The notes beneath the pieces are model-generated. The model was not told the DNA's origin, did no database searches, and saw only the letters and a program-made list of their open reading frames with translations. Positions 1 through 14,790 of a stretch of 64,000 bases of DNA are shown here, piece by piece. Both the position numbers and the translations under genes were made by a program. The stretch's first letter is position 1. Every line of letters begins with the position of its first letter. The DNA comes from Lates calcarifer (Eukaryota; Chordata; Actinopteri; Centropomidae): contig NC_066849.1 in assembly GCF_001640805.2 (NCBI RefSeq), forward strand, positions 20,980,226 to 21,044,225, given 5' to 3'.

Positions 1-180
1 ATCTTAGTATACTACTTATATGTTTAGTTCTCGAGATGCTAGTTTGACTCATGCATCATGAAGTGGTGAAGTATTGCATGTGTTCTAACCTTTAACTCTG
101 CTAAATGGCAATGCGTGTGAATGAGCCAACCATTGAGGAATGTGGGTCACACATGATGCAAGTCAGCATGCAAGCCTGAG

Positions 181-206
181 CACACACACCACACACACAC
201 ACACAT
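181..206. repeat. (CA)n microsatellite
   Basis: CA dinucleotide tract with one CC interruption. Confidence 0.9.
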
Positions 207-2376
207 TTAACACTGTCTTTTCACCAACCCACAAACAAACTCAATCCACAAGTGCTGTCGACCACTTGATAGGCGTGTGTGAGTGTGTATTCAGCCTATT
301 TGTATTTGTATGAAGTGGTTGGAGTTTCATACAGGGCACTATTTCTGAGCCAGCCTGTTTTCAGCACTTTCAATCTGACATACTAACTAGATACTCTTAC
401 TTTCACTCTCCCCACCAACAGCCAGTTGTTGAGAAGGCCCAGCCCCAATGCCAGATTTAGACTCATTAATGACAGCTGTCACATACACCATTAACACAGG
501 GAGGGAGAGAGGGAGACAAGAGTCAATGAAGGACACAAACTTGGTTGGAGAAAGAGGGGGAGACTTGATAAGAGAGTGAATAAATGGATGCATGGGTGGA
601 GGCCGTGGTTTGAGAGGCTTCTGGGCTTTGGGGACTAACTGTCTCTGGGGCTGGCAAAGCAATTAGACAAGAAACCCAGGACCCGTCCAACTCAATCCAT
701 CATCTGCCAACAGTGTACAGATCCACAAGTGTTTTGAATATCAATCCTGTCCGGTGGCTGCTTCTCCTGCCCTTGACCCATTTAAAATACCCTTCTAGAT
801 TTTCTAAAAAATCCAATATAATAACTTGTCTCCAGTGATTTATGCCAGGAAATTGTCATAATCTATTCCCATGGAAAACAAGTGGATAAGTTAAAAAGCT
901 AATTGCCTTTGGGCCTGGTGGTTTTTGGAGTCAGGGCTTAAAGGAAGGTAGCGGTGTAGGGAAGTAACAGTGCAGTGCAGAGAGAGACAGCGGGCATGAA
1001 TGAACACTTTGTGGAGTGTAGGGTCAGTAATGACATGCAAATACAAGGTCCAGGCCACAAAATGAGAGGACAAATATCGTCCGTTTGCCTTGCCCCTACT
1101 TTAGCTGTCTGTCAATGCAAGTTTATCCTGTTCCTTAAATCTATCACAGGAGGTGTCAGCAGGCAGGTAAAACACCACTCTTGATCTATGCAGTGGTTGA
1201 TGTGGTGCATTTAAAAAAGAGGGTATAAAGCAGGATTAGATCTTAATGTGTTTTAATATTGAGTCTAGGATGTCATTAATGGGCTCTAATATTGATACTA
1301 GCGCAACCATGTTTTTACTTTTCACTTTTTGGACTCCTCCATTCCATATTTCCATGAATTCTTTCCAGGAAATGATAAATCGAACACACAGCCATTTCTG
1401 CAGTTTAATCACAGATTTTTCCAACTTACAAGATTTCTGCGGCACAGTAACAATTTAGACTGGCTTTTAATAGACATTTTTGCTGACAGATAGCGGTTGT
1501 GAGCTCTTTATGGGGCTTCTGTTGGACATCGAACACGTTTGTGACCAACAGGCAGGAGGCCTCCGAGGGGTGTGAGGACAGATGACACCCCTGTCAACGC
1601 TGCCACCGCAAACAGCATGAAAACATACAGACGACCATCCTGCGCTTCTACAGGCCTCCCTTCTGTTCTGCGCTGAACATCTGTGCTGTTCTGTGCCACG
1701 CGGAGCAACTCCCATAAAAACAGAGATATGGAACCTATTAAGGCCTTTGAGACTGTATTTTGGGACTGTGTTATTTTCCATTGCACAGACGAATACACAA
1801 AACTGATCACGGGCCTACAGTTTACGATTTCATATATTATAACGAGATGAACTGGTTCCAGAAACTATCGCCAAAGGTCTTTATTTATGCTATTTATTGG
1901 GGAACTGGAAAAATGAGAGGAGGGGTGAACTGGTGGATTGTGAGGGTGACCTACAGTCCACTACAGGGGCCTCTGTGGTTACATAAGACACACAGGAGAA
2001 TAGGTAGATGGTGCAGGTAACACAGAATGAGACTTTTATAATATAAATCCACTTTTAATGGAGTAAAGGATCTCTGGAATGAATTTAAGATTAAGAAATA
2101 TGCTGACAAACTCTGCAAAAACTACAGAAATAAGATTTTAAAAAATCTTTAGCGGTGTGGTGGTGAAATCAACAACACACTGTCTCATAAAATTGATGTT
2201 TTTCAGAGACTGATCTTGAAATCAGATTCAAAACACAATCAGAATTGAATATATTATTAAGCTTTAACTTGAAAAGCAGAGCACAGCAAAGGTATGCATC
2301 TTTTATTCAAATCATAAACATAGCTTCTGTCTTAATAGAAATAGTACCCTCCAAATTAGTCCTTAAACAGTATTTA

Positions 2377-2394
2377 AGAGAGAGAGAGAGAGAG
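2377..2394. repeat. (AG)9 microsatellite
   Basis: Nine uninterrupted AG units. Confidence 0.9.
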
Positions 2395-5300
2395 AATGAG
2401 CAGTTCTATCAAAATGTGGTTAGTACTGTTGAGTCCCAGCCAGGTTCTCACCATACTGAAAAACAGTTTTTATCCTTTAATATGAGGGCTGTTAAATTTT
2501 TTTCAGCCTGAGACCAAGAGGAGACACTTAGTCTCTTGCCTTCGATCCAGAACCCTGAAAGCATATTTCTGTGCTTGTCATGTGAGAAAGGGGACCCAAA
2601 AACAGGTAGGCCTGTGGCCAAGTGTGGCTCCCAAACCAATAGTTTCAGAAACAACATTTAATACAATCATTCATCTATACGCTTTTAAAAAGAGAGCTTA
2701 TAAAATCAAAGGGGCAGTCTACAGAGGCACGTACTGTTTGATATTACCAAATTTACTGAGACAATTCTTGCTTGTATTTAGAATAAAAGGCTAGACAGAG
2801 GCTTTTTCTCCAAGTCCAGTGTTTATGGCATTTTCTGACTTTGGATAGTTTAGAGTAGTGAGATGACAAAAACATCAAGGGGAGAGAGTGGGGATAACAT
2901 GCAGCAGAGGCCCAACAACAAAGGGATGTTGCGATTACATGGTCAGAGTCTTAAATGCCACCAGGATGCCTCAATGTTCTATGTATCATAAAATACCATT
3001 TAACTACAGTCAACGTCAAGGTAATGCCACAAATGTGAACACATCACCTTCTTCTAGTGGCCTTTCTTATCCTGTTCAATCAACAAATCCTGGCCTGAGG
3101 ATGTGTTTTTGTAGCTTTATTGTGCCCAATAATTTTATTTACAGTACACCCTGTACTTGCTCTGACACAATCCATGTCATACGTTTAATCAGTCAGTTAT
3201 GGTCTCAGTTTCAGAATCGTTACAGCCCTATTGAATGTATGAAATATTATTTTGCTGTGTCCTTTTGCAATCTTCATCTTAAGGCATAATAATAGACTTG
3301 ATAAGGGAAATCAATAAAGGATAACAGGTGTAAAAGCCCTTAAAAATATGTATATTTAGTCCAAATAAAAAATTGCCTCCCTTATGAAATGTGTAAATTG
3401 TGCTATTCTGTTGCTGCTGTGTTGTGTTGTGCTGTAGTTCCCATAGGCAGGGGAGTTCTCTTGAAGCTCTGGTCTCATGTGAGTATGGTATTAGAGGTTC
3501 GTTCCCCAGCGTTAGTCCTGCTCTCCTCTCATTAACATCCCATTTATCAAACGTCCCACTGTCATCCTGCACTGCCACCCTGTCATTTAGCTCGCTGCAC
3601 AGCTACAACTCACTCACACTCATTACTTTCTTTCCCAAAGCCTGAAAAGTAAAAGTGCATTTTTGGACAGGGGCTGTGTTTTTTAATCACAGCTTGGGAA
3701 CGTACTCGTGGAATTTGTGTACGTGTGGTTTCTAAAACATACTTTCACTTCCATTACATACCCTCACAATAATAATCTCAATGCTGGGGGGCAGTTCTTA
3801 ACCAAAAGGAGGGACAAAAAAAACACACCGTTTAAAAACAACTTCTTTGTAAGACCAGTAAAAAGCACGAGTCTAATTCGCAGAGAATGTGAACCGTTTT
3901 GAAGTGGCTTGTAAATGTGGTCATGTGTGGTTTATGTGAACGAGGCTGCTTTTCTCCTGCAAAGGTTGAGGCTTCGTTTAAATCGAGCAGACAAAGGTGC
4001 TCCCCATGTGTTCATGCTATGCTGATTTCAAATCCAGCTCATGACCTGTATCACATTCCTCCCTCCCATCTGTTATTCTCCATCATACTCAGTCTGATGA
4101 AACAATAAAAACACACCTCCTCGCTGACTAATGTCCAGCAGAATCCTTTGCCCCACACAGAGCCAAGATTGCTGTGCATGAGAAAATGTGTGTGTGCCTC
4201 TGTGACTAAGTTGAGAGCGACATAAAACAGAATATTGTGATGGCAAATTAACACTGGTCTAATTTTCTACACCTCTGCCCAATGAGCAGGTTAAAGAATG
4301 ATTGGTCTGTATGGGAGACCTCAGTATGCTCTCTGACTGAGACAGGACTGGGAATATGGGAAAATCACACACACATACACAAGGTTGGGCCTATCTCTCT
4401 CTCGCTCCCACACAAACATACAGGGACACAATGCACCTGGTCTCTCTCTCTCTCTCCCCATGGTTGCAGTGACACACCGCAGGTCTCAGACTCCAGAGTC
4501 CAACAAAAACAGCAGTGTGTGTGTGAGTGTGTGTCTGTGCAGCTGTACACTGCACTGTGTAAGGCATGCACAGCAATGTCAATAAACTGTGAGACGATGC
4601 GAAACCAAACAGAGAGAGCTAAGATTGAATCTACAGTTTGGTGAGTCTACCACCCAATGTCTCAGGACTGGGCTTCTTCAAAGTGTCATGACCCAATCCA
4701 AACACCGCCTATTACATCTTATGGCTACGCTGTAGTCTAACACTTGGACGCCAGAACAGTAGGATGAGGAGACACACATTACATGTTGCAGTTTATTTGT
4801 GAAAACACATACTTCATGTATGTTTTGGTTCAAGCATGTCTCTCTCAGTCTCACCCGACACATAAATCAAAGTTCACCCACTCACTTTCTAGCTGACACT
4901 TGCCGTTTGTGAGAAAGAAAGCTGACACAGAGAGGAAGTCCAACTTTATTTGGTCTTTAATTAAAGAGAAAAGCTTGATAAAAATGAGCAGCATTCAGGT
5001 AGACGTATCCATATGCCTATATAATACATACCCATATCCAATTTAAATGTGACTTGACTCATCTCTAAATGGCTGACCACCTTCAGACACACTCCCTGCA
5101 GAAAGAAACACTATTCAGCCAATGGTCTGAGTATATTTAGCCAAATTTATTGCCATTTTATAATATACTGCCCACTAAATGCAAAGCTCAGTCCCAAAAC
5201 TTTTCTGTAAGCTACTATAACACACTGTGCAATGCAATGGACACTTATACAGAGGACAAAACAGCAAAATATTTGGAGGAGTGGATCTGATATAGAAAAG

Positions 5301-6169
5301 GTTGCATTGTTCACTTCAGATGAGGATAAATGAGACTGGTGCAACATTTTGAATGCTGCTTAAAACCAACACTTTGAACAAGTTCCCAAAAGGGTAAAGG
5401 TATGTAGAAAAGACCGGAAAAATGTAGGCCAGGGACTGAAATCACAGTATGAGGTCAGTGTTATTTCTTTATGATAAAAAAAAAAATCATATGAAACACC
5501 TGCAAAGTAAGAAAGTTTCGGTAATTTAAAAATAAATTTGCTACCCTGTCTTACTGTGCATTTGTCATTTCTCTCACTGCACGTCTCAGCATGATGGAGA
5601 GAATAACTTCCTTCTAAAACACAAATATGACGCCTCGACAATTGAAAACAGTGACGGCTTTGGAATACACTTGACCAACTTGTGTTGAAAATCTTGTTAT
5701 GCCTTTTAATACTGAGGCCAACCCCCCCCCTTTCATGGTTTCAGTTAGCCAGAAATGCCTGCATTTGATTAGAGCTTCGATGTCAATAATGCCTGTTTTG
5801 AAAAACACCCTCAAAGGGCCCTGGAACAAAGACGAAGAAGAGGGCAAGTGGGTGAGAGGGAGACAGTGAGAGAGAAATCTGAAGGCAAGAAGAAACATAA
5901 TAAGGTATTATGACTTGATATTCATGTGCAGTCCACATGTTCCTGTATTGTGTTTGCTTGCCCCTCAGCATGATGTGACAGCTCCACTTGAACTGCTAAA
6001 ACGCAAATCTCTAATGGCTGAGGCCACAGAAACAGGAGGAGACAGAGAAAATAAAGCAGAACAAAAAAAAATGAAGGAGACAGAAGGGATATCAGTGAGC
6101 AGAGCAGAGGAGAGAAGCCTCTCTGGCATTACAAGTGTTCTTGTAAATAAAGTCCAGTCTCAGCAGTCC

Positions 6170-6465
6170 AGCCCTTATTCAATTTCATTCTCATTTAAAA
6201 TGTCAATCATTCAGTGGTTTCAGATTCTCCAGTGTAAGGATTTGTTGTATTTCTTGATCATTTATGATAGCAAACTAAATTGATTTGGATTTTTTGTTTG
6301 AACAAAAAAAGCCATGTGAGCATGTAACTTTGGGCTCTGATAAATGATTACAGACATATTTCATTATTTTCTGGTATTTTACAGAAAAACCTCTACTCAA
6401 CTGATCTAAAAAATAATCGTTAATTAACTGATGACAATAATCACTGGTTGCAGCACTACTCTATA
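6170..6465 (+). repeat. Old dispersed fish repeat, copy 1
   Basis: This stretch aligns by eye, with many substitutions, to the block near 46550-46870. Shared landmarks in order are a TTCAG/TTCCAG..TCT(C/T)CCA start, a segment resembling ATTTATGATAGCAAACTAAAT, a TTGGG(C/T)TC segment, and an end with AATAATCG and TGGTTGCAGCAC. I recall this combination from a non-coding repeat widespread in acanthomorph fish genomes, but I cannot give its database name. Edges are approximate. Confidence 0.5.
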
Positions 6466-7756
6466 AAAATAATACTATAAAAATCTAACTTTGTTGATTC
6501 CCATTAAGTACACATATGCACATTTATCATGGAGCATTGCTTTATGAAGCTCTGACACATACTATTTTTTTTCTCCTTCTTTTTTTGTGTTGCTTTGCAG
6601 CGATGCGACTAGCCAATTGTGGCCCACCCTCGAGCAAAACAGCTTGTTGTTTTATAGATCCAAGTTAAATTTAGTAATGGTTGAATGCTTCGCAGCTGAA
6701 ATGCACTGCAAACAACACGTCAAATGTCTGCATGTACGGTCATGCCGCAGCAGTGTGCGCTTGGCACTTACTGTCTGCCAACAGTAGGTGAGCAAAGCAG
6801 TCACTGTGAATCAGCAGTCAGCTGATTGGCAAATACAGAACAATATGTATATGGGGTTGCATGTTTGAGTGCATAATGTTGTATTTAGGTGTCAAGTATC
6901 GTGTATGTGTGAACCGACATAATGCATGTGTCTGTGTGTACACACCCAGACATCACCTCCCTTATCAGTGTGTGTATGCTTGTCTAAATCAGTGCCACAG
7001 TGTGAGTGTGTGTGTACATTCATGCCAAAAGAGAAAATCCTTTGCATGGTCCCATATGAGTAGCTGAGACAGACAGAGTGTGTGTTTATTTGAAGACTAT
7101 GGGTGGTCCTTTTTGTTTCATTCACTCTCAGAAAAAAAGTTTCTCTCTGTGCCTTTTGTCCCATGAGGAATATAATACGACATTACAGCCATCAAACTGT
7201 CACTAGAGGATTATGTATATTTTCTGTTAAAGAGGAGCATATTAGTATTCAGTGACATTATTGATGTTCTTTCAAGGGAAGACATGTTATTTGTATATTT
7301 AAATAAGTGCATATGCCTCTGTGGATGACTGCATTACTTCCTGAAGGTTGGGAGAATGATATCTAGTAAATTCACTAGAGGAAGGATTTTAACCTCTGCT
7401 TCAAGTTCAGCACGCATCATGACAGGCGTTCACCCTCGAACTGAACATCTGCAAACATACAGCGCTCTTAACCAAACCCGCAACCTCCAAATACTCTCAT
7501 GGCTGGCTTTGATTTTTTTATTTTTTTCATTCTACTACTGAAAAAAAACTGAGGAGCCAAACAGCAGCCATGTTGCCCACCCACATGTCAGTACCATGCT
7601 TAATCAGAATCACTGCTGATGCAGCTGATAGGGCATCAGATTTAATGCCAAGACTTGCTGCATTGTGGGTAGTCCACCATGCTGGTAACTGACCCTCACA
7701 GCACCAGTGACTCCAATACCAGATGTCCCTAGAGGTCCGGGTGGGCTGACAGATTT

Positions 7757-7776
7757 TCCATCAAGGTGCCCCAGCA
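7757..7776 (+). repeat. 20-bp exact direct repeat, copy 1
   Basis: The 20-mer starting TCCATCAAGG and ending CCCCAGCA recurs exactly at 8318-8337, on the same strand. Confidence 0.85.
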
Positions 7777-8317
7777 CTTAAGATTATCCACTTTTTATAC
7801 TACTTTTGTTCCTCTGCAATGTTAATCTTCATCAAATGAGCAAGTTATTTCCTCTGTGGTTATTCATTGACTAAATTCATCACTAACAAACACAAACAAC
7901 ACAACACAAACTATAATACAATAATGTGGAAGAAAAACCTGGTGAAAGAAGGATGAGGACAAGAATAAAACATTGTGCTCATGATGAAAAATAGTTATGT
8001 TGAGTCACACATTGAAGTGGTCTATAATGGATTAGAGAAGGCATATGGGACCTGATGGTGACATTAAAATGTAAGTGTTCATCATGATAAGTACGGAAAC
8101 AAACTAAATCGATTATGGGAACAAATGCTTCCTGAAAGCAGTCGGGTCTTTCTGGACAGTCACCAAGAAATGGCTCCATTTCACAGCACTGAGTGTGAAA
8201 TATGGCAGGGTGAACTCACAGCCTTTAATGCATATACACATGTGGACGTACACACACGCAATGGCGGGGGGTGGGGGGTTGGTTAACACCCCATGTCTCC
8301 CCCAATAACATACCAAA

Positions 8318-8337
8318 TCCATCAAGGTGCCCCAGCA
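8318..8337 (+). repeat. 20-bp exact direct repeat, copy 2
   Basis: Exact copy of 7757-7776, 561 bp away. Flanking sequence is not obviously alike, which suggests fragments of two old insertions of one family. Confidence 0.85.
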
Positions 8338-10560
8338 TCCAGTACTGAAGGCTGCCACGGCTGGAGGCACTGAGGCTTTAATAAACGACACCAGAGCAAA
8401 TGAAGGCTTTGTGGATTAGGGCACATATTGTGTGCCAGTCATATTATGGGTTTGACCAGTGATTATCATATATAATCCCATTACTGTCACATACTCTTTA
8501 ATGCAGATGTTTAGTACAAATACCAGACTTTCTGATAAATAAACCTTTAAAAGGGGAAAACATGGAAAATTTTAAGAGCCAAGATCTTATCTTATCTTTT
8601 ATGTTACAAACACAAAATGACACAGGAATGCTTTAGTGTGTGTAATAATTTGTTCTGCTTGGAAATACCAAACAATACTGTTTTACAACAGCATCAAAGG
8701 CCACAAAACTCCATTGTGCAACATTCAAAAGTAAATCAAAGGGACAGTGAGGCAACATGAATGTAGAACACACTGAAATACATATCACAGACAAAACACA
8801 GCAGACAATTATGTGCCAATAACTTGGACTGTCTAGTTACGTAATCTGTGCTGTCCTTTCCCAAAAATGCTGCAAACTTTACATAAATGCTAGAACATAC
8901 ACAAACACTTAACTCCATTTTGTATTTGGAAGCACATACCACACCACACAGCAGCAGGCAAAGAGCACGCTCTAAAATGAGCTGCACACAGGCAGGAAAA
9001 AATGTTCTCAGTGTTTACATAACCCACAAATCAATTAAAAGAATATTGCTCTCATGTAATTAAAAACAAATGAGATTACTAAGAGTCAGTTCACTTCCTG
9101 GAATGTGCTCGAGTTTGGCTCGGTCAGGCCACTGGACATAGATCTGCAGAGCGGTGGGATCCAAATAGCAGTGGGATGAGGAATATGGGAGGAAGAGGAA
9201 GAGGATGAGCAAGTATTTGGAAGACGGCATTCATGTTACCCTGCTGAGTCTCGGTTCTGGCAAGCGAAATATGAATATGTGTCTTTGTTACAGAAATGCA
9301 AAAAGAGAAAAAATGTCTGAACAGAGGTGAGGCAGGAATAAAATTTAGACAAAATACAGGAAAGTTAATGCTGAGAAAGATTTGGGGTAGGTGTATCTGT
9401 GGTGTGTATCTGTGTGTGCAGAGGAGGGGGGTACAAGGAGTAAGAGAAGCCTGTGAATTGGGAATGCTCCCTGTTGGTTTTAATAACTAATCTCCCAAGA
9501 CTGAAGCCTTTATTTGACAAGCCGAGCTCCTCGAAACACCCGGCGGCAGAGAGATGAAGATGGTGATAAGGACTCTGTACACTACTACAGTGGTTCTTCA
9601 ATTGATAAGACTTTCCATTGGGACCTAAATTTCACCTCACATGTAAGACATAAGACAATAAGACAAAAATTCATTAATCTTTCATAAAAATACAAATATA
9701 AATAATTCAAAGTAACTTAAACAGTCAAGTTTATTTTGGTATCTACTGTACATTTACCACGAAATCCATCTGATGATAAGCCACTACAGTATCCTTAAGG
9801 TGGTTTTAAAAGTCCAACCACCCCAAAGAGTCTCATACTGGTCCAGCAAAAATTCTGTTCATTACAATCATCTTTTGTCACAACAGGTCATATTGACATT
9901 GACAGGTTACATCTGTGCCTCTGTTCTCACTGCAAAAGGAAAAAAGTTAGGCAACTGTGTACAGAGTAAAATCCTACAATAAACATGTCAGCAGATGTGG
10001 GATTTTAACTTATTGTTGCTGTTTGGAAGATCAGTCGGTTTATTCAGGCTGCTAGTGGAATAAACAAAGGTCTGCTCTAACATTTCCTTCTGTTATCCTG
10101 ATCCAACCCTGTCTCCTAGATATTACATTTATATACAACTTAACTGCAACAGCAAATACATTTTGTAAGAAACATGATTGCTGGCTGGATTATGTTCAGA
10201 GGCAACTCTTTTAATGCAGCACATTTATTAACGGTCGTAGATTCACAAGATGGTGGCTGGGGTGGATGTCACACCAGAGACTGGAGTTTACATCCACAGT
10301 CCTGTCTGTGGTTGGGTTTAATACAATGTTGATATTGTACTGAAAGATCAAATATTTTGACAGAAAACAAAAATATTGTCTGCAACTCATGTTCAGTATC
10401 AGTATATTTGCAACTTACCAATACATTAATTGCATTAAAAACAGTGTATCCTCATTATATTTAGAGAAAACATAATCAAGTCACAATCATATTTCCTACA
10501 AAGCGTATTTGCTGTGTAATTTCTTCTCACACCCCAGCTATGATCAATGCTCCATCACAT

Positions 10561-10600
10561 GTCTCTCTCTCTTTCTCTCTCTCTCATGCACACACACACA
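10561..10600. repeat. Compound (TC)n / (CA)n microsatellite
   Basis: TC tract with a TTT interruption to about 10585, followed by CA units to 10600. Confidence 0.9.
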
Positions 10601-10774
10601 GGATGTCTGTCTCCTGGGAGCTGATCAACCCCACTGTCCATCAACAGTCCTCTATTCACACTGACCCAACTGCTGTGAACAAACACATAAAAACATGAAA
10701 AAGAAGGATTTCTGTGCTCGAGCACAAACACACACATGACCACATACTACAGAAACCCCCCTCTCACTCTCTCG

Positions 10775-10802
10775 CACACACACACACACAGACGCACACA
10801 CA
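10775..10802. repeat. (CA)n microsatellite with GACG interruption
   Basis: Eight CA units, a short interruption, then four more. Confidence 0.9.
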
Positions 10803-13800
10803 GCAGCGTCTGACTTGTCTGCTTGTCAGCACACCAAAAGGCTCCTTTGTCCTTTGATAACCCTTGTCCAGCCTCCTCTACAGGAGGCTGTCTCCCTAAC
10901 AAGTCTTGCCTATGGCAGGAGCTCTGAGCTGGGGGCAGAGAGCAGAACAATGGCCTCTCTCCTGGAGGAGGACCGTTCACACAGGGACCTCTAATGAAAT
11001 CCGTGTCTCACTAGCTTTTCCCCAACCCCTAACAGCCCCCGTCCTCCTTCTTCTCTTCACCTCTTTTTCCTGATATTATATTTTCTCCTGTTGTGATTTG
11101 TGCTTCATCAAGAGATCCATCCAATTCTTATACATCTAGAGCTGCACTAATGTCACACTCAAAGACAAAACCATAGCAAGATGTTGCGATGACTAACTGC
11201 ACTTCCTTTTCAAATCATGGAAATAATGAACAATACACTCTACCTCACTCCTGCCTACAGATAAGCGAGAACAAGACATTAAACAAGGTTTTGGCCTGAA
11301 GTGGTGAGAGGGCTTTAAATCATCTGCCCTTCTGGATTTGAGTAAGATCAATTTCCTGAGCCAAAAGGCAGAGGGAGAAATGGTAAGAAAGGCAGAAATC
11401 AAAAAAGACAGGCCGAAAAGAGAAGGAAGAAAAGCAGAGACAGTGGGTATAAGGAAATGCTGACCTCTGTTTTGTGTGAGATGGGTTGTGAGGAGTGAAA
11501 AGTGGCAGGATCATAAAAATCCTGTCTTCAGTTTCCATCCGCTGTGGATTTCCGTCTGGACCAGTCACCACAACAAACATTCGAATGTCCATGAATCACA
11601 TTTTTCTACTTTCTCCTCTCAGTTTATCCTTTTAAACTCCTGTACTTGCAGTCAAAAGTGAGCGATAAATCAGCAGATAGTTACTGTCTTTATTGTTTTG
11701 GCACACAGGAATAAACTATATGTATTTCACAACAAAACATGCAGTAAAAATGTTGTCCAAAAGGATGCTGAGAGCTTATCCCAACAAGTATTTGATGCCA
11801 TTATTGTTAAAATATGTTTTTATGATGATAAACAGTGGCCAAAAACAACATTTCTGGTCTCAACATTACCATTTATTTTCTTGTTCTCCCTTTTAAAAGA
11901 TGGTTAAAAGATGCCTAAGTTCTTGTTGATGTCACTTTCCCCTAAATTGAATATCTCCATCTTCTCTTTAAAAAGTTTTTTAAGCCAATATGAACTTGCC
12001 TTCATCCTTAAACCTTGCGTCAGTGACAGAGGCCTTTGTGTTTAATGTCTCTGTCAACACTTTAAAAGAGTTGGCGGTGTTGTGAAAAATGAGCCAGAGC
12101 ATATAGCGGAGGGAGGTGATTTCCCCCGAGCCGCTTGTAATTGCTTCAAGCTTGGACCAGACAGGACAAAACCAGGAGGCCTGGTGCAGGAAGTTGGGAC
12201 AGGAAATGGTTTGGATTCAGCCAGTGAGGCAACATGCTGGCTTCTCCTAGAAAGTGGAGTGGGTAGATGTGTAAGAACACAATATCTGTAAGATGGTGCT
12301 CATTGGGTTTCAATATATTTATTATGGGGTAAACATGAACAGACAACAGACAGACACTAATATTTCTCTTTTTCTAGGTCTTATCAGATCCTCTATTTGC
12401 ATCACCTTTTGAACATGTTCAGTTTTTGCTTGCCATTGTTTTCTGGGTTATCTTAAGTCCATGTTCCCTTAGCACTCCGTGGTCTGGTTCCTATCTGGGG
12501 GGTCAATCTGATGTTGCAGCCCTCCTCTAGCATTCATACAGAGGCTTTGAAGATCTGCTTTAAATCAAAAGGCTCAGACTCTCTCTGTCTCTTCTCATGC
12601 CTGGATTGAAAACATAACTGCTCACGCACGCTCGCTAACCAAGCAGCGCAACTGTCTTACAAACAGATTCATACAATCCTTACATGTTTGACTTTTTTAC
12701 ACATGGGCATGTAAAGATTTCCAGAGAAGGAATAGATGCTTCAACCCAGAAATAAAAAAAAAAATCATGAATGCCTCTGAGATATGGACATGATTTAAGA
12801 TTCTCGGCACAATCTGAACAGGGAATTCTTACCGATTTAATTTGCTGAAAATGTCCAATGTAATCTAAAATCACCCATCCAGACACAAACAAAGCAGGCT
12901 GAGGTAGGTGTTTGTTTCAGTATAAATGGCCCTTGAGGGTGAAAATGGCATTACTCACTCCCCTTAGGACTAAAAAGACAAGAGAGCGCTGGGCCATGCA
13001 GACTGAAAAAAGCTGATCTAAAGGACTTCACCTCTCAAACAGTACAGCTGTCTCATTAACTCCAAATGCCTCGATAACTGAACAGAGACCAGTTGGACCA
13101 CCAGCGAAAAAGAGAACACCCTAGAGCCATGGAGAGAAAGCAGGTGAAAGTTAGAGAGAAAGAAATGAATGGGAAGAGGATTTTTTCTCAAGCAAGCCTT
13201 TCCATTTCTGCCCAGACCCTGAGACCTTCCTTTGCCATCTTTTCGTCTCCTCCCTCTCTCCCTTGCTTTCCACATTTCTCCTTTCTTCCAGCCAGGATTA
13301 GCTCAGCAGGACACCAGCATTCCTTCTCTACTGGTAGTCTTTGTCTTGACATTCCCACTCTGCAGCACAGCGTCTGACCAAGAGAACCAACTGTTCCATA
13401 AACTGGCAACAGGTTTTCTCCTTTTCTTTTTTTCCCCTCAAATGTAACCAATTTTATCTCTGATATAATTCCAGAATTAAATATCACATTAATTCTATTA
13501 AAAAAAAAAACATAAAACAGCAGTGGATTATTGGTCAAAGTGGCTGGTGGATCTATACTACCAACATTTACACAGGGTCATGCTTACAGACCTGCAGACC
13601 TGCTCAATTCAGACTCAAGGTTGGGGGTGTCCTTGCAGCGACTTTGATGTGGAGTCAGTTTTGCACTCCCGACTACCTGTTGTGAGGTTTTGTATGAGGG
13701 TAAGATAACTGATACACAGTCACAAATGGAGGGGAGCTGTACTCCATACTGGTGTGCCCCACCAGGGAAAGCCTGTATATTGTTGCAGTCATGTGCTAAT

Positions 13801-14753
13801 CCTATTACTCCAATTTTGGTGTTTGTGTTTAACTTGGAATCAAAGTTTAGGCTATGCTGACCTTTAAAAACCATGAACCAAATGTAGTATTTTTTAAAGC
13901 TGTGTTACTATCAACAAGAGTCAGATCAGCACGGGGAAAGTTCAACCTATTTTTAGAGTTCCAGTAAGATTGTATGTATGTTTAAACAAAGTCAACAAAG
14001 TGAATGGAATAAGTTTTATGATCCAGAAAATATCCCCCTCTAACCTCTGAGCTAACCACTGATAACCTTTTAAAAAAACATCCATTCCAACAAGTGCCAG
14101 AAGAGATCAATGTGGAGTAAAATATTTAATTGCTGCATATTTCCATCTTACTTCTAGACCTCTCTGCATTTTGGCTGCAAGTCTAATTATCAAATGTTTT
14201 CTTTCTTCCCTTGGCGAAAGGCCTGTCTGATTTAGCCAAACTGTGTAATGTTTAAAGTCTTTCAAGTCAGAGACAGATATGAGACCAAGAAAACTGTTTA
14301 TCGGGGCCATCTGTCTTTTCCCCCCATGTATAGTATGGTGATATTTTCCAGAGGATTTTTGTATGATGGAGCTACTGTAACTATTAGCTACACTTTCTTG
14401 ACTCATGATCTAAACGTGGGCTGTTATAAACTATTTCAAGTCTAGTTATTAAAGTACTGGAAATGGGTGGAGCAAGATGGTGAAAACACTTAAATGTAAG
14501 TTTGAGGTTGGAATAATTCATGAAATTGTCAGAACTATATTCATTCATGCCATGACTGTATCTGTACAACAAATATCCTGCTACAAGTAGATACTAACAG
14601 CTAGTGAAGTTCCAACTAGCAAGGATTTACAACCACAAGGGGGATAAGGGAGACCACAGGTACAAGTACCAGCTGCTCTCATGGAAGAAGCTGCATTATA
14701 ACATTACAGCTGTCAGCGATGATATACCAACCACAGGATACAGTTCAGTTCTG

Positions 14754-14756
<3 letters not shown>

Positions 14757-14788
<32 letters not shown>
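14757..14788. repeat. (AC)16 microsatellite
   Basis: Sixteen perfect AC units. Confidence 0.95.

Positions 14789-14790
<2 letters not shown>

Larger units (their letters stand above)
1..10000 (-). other. ror1: ROR1 intron 1, distal part: no gene seen
   Basis: No exon is supported on either strand. Reading frames are short and dominated by CA, GT or CT repeat translations. Contents include (CA)n at 181-206, (AG)9 at 2377-2394, CT/GT-rich sequence at 4441-4530, an old dispersed repeat at 6170-6465, a G-rich stretch at 8264-8278, and a 20-bp exact direct repeat at 7757 and 8318. Assignment to the ROR1 intron is by inference from exon 1 at 36886-36991 and the strand of the gene. Confidence 0.6.

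Noticed and set aside
2888..3289. 133-codon open frame on the plus strand in ROR1 intron 1
   Set aside because: No domain, no initiation or splice context, and AT-rich codon use like the surrounding intron.
10869..10890. 9-bp perfect stem with CTAC loop
   Set aside because: Short enough to occur by chance in 64 kb and no supporting context.
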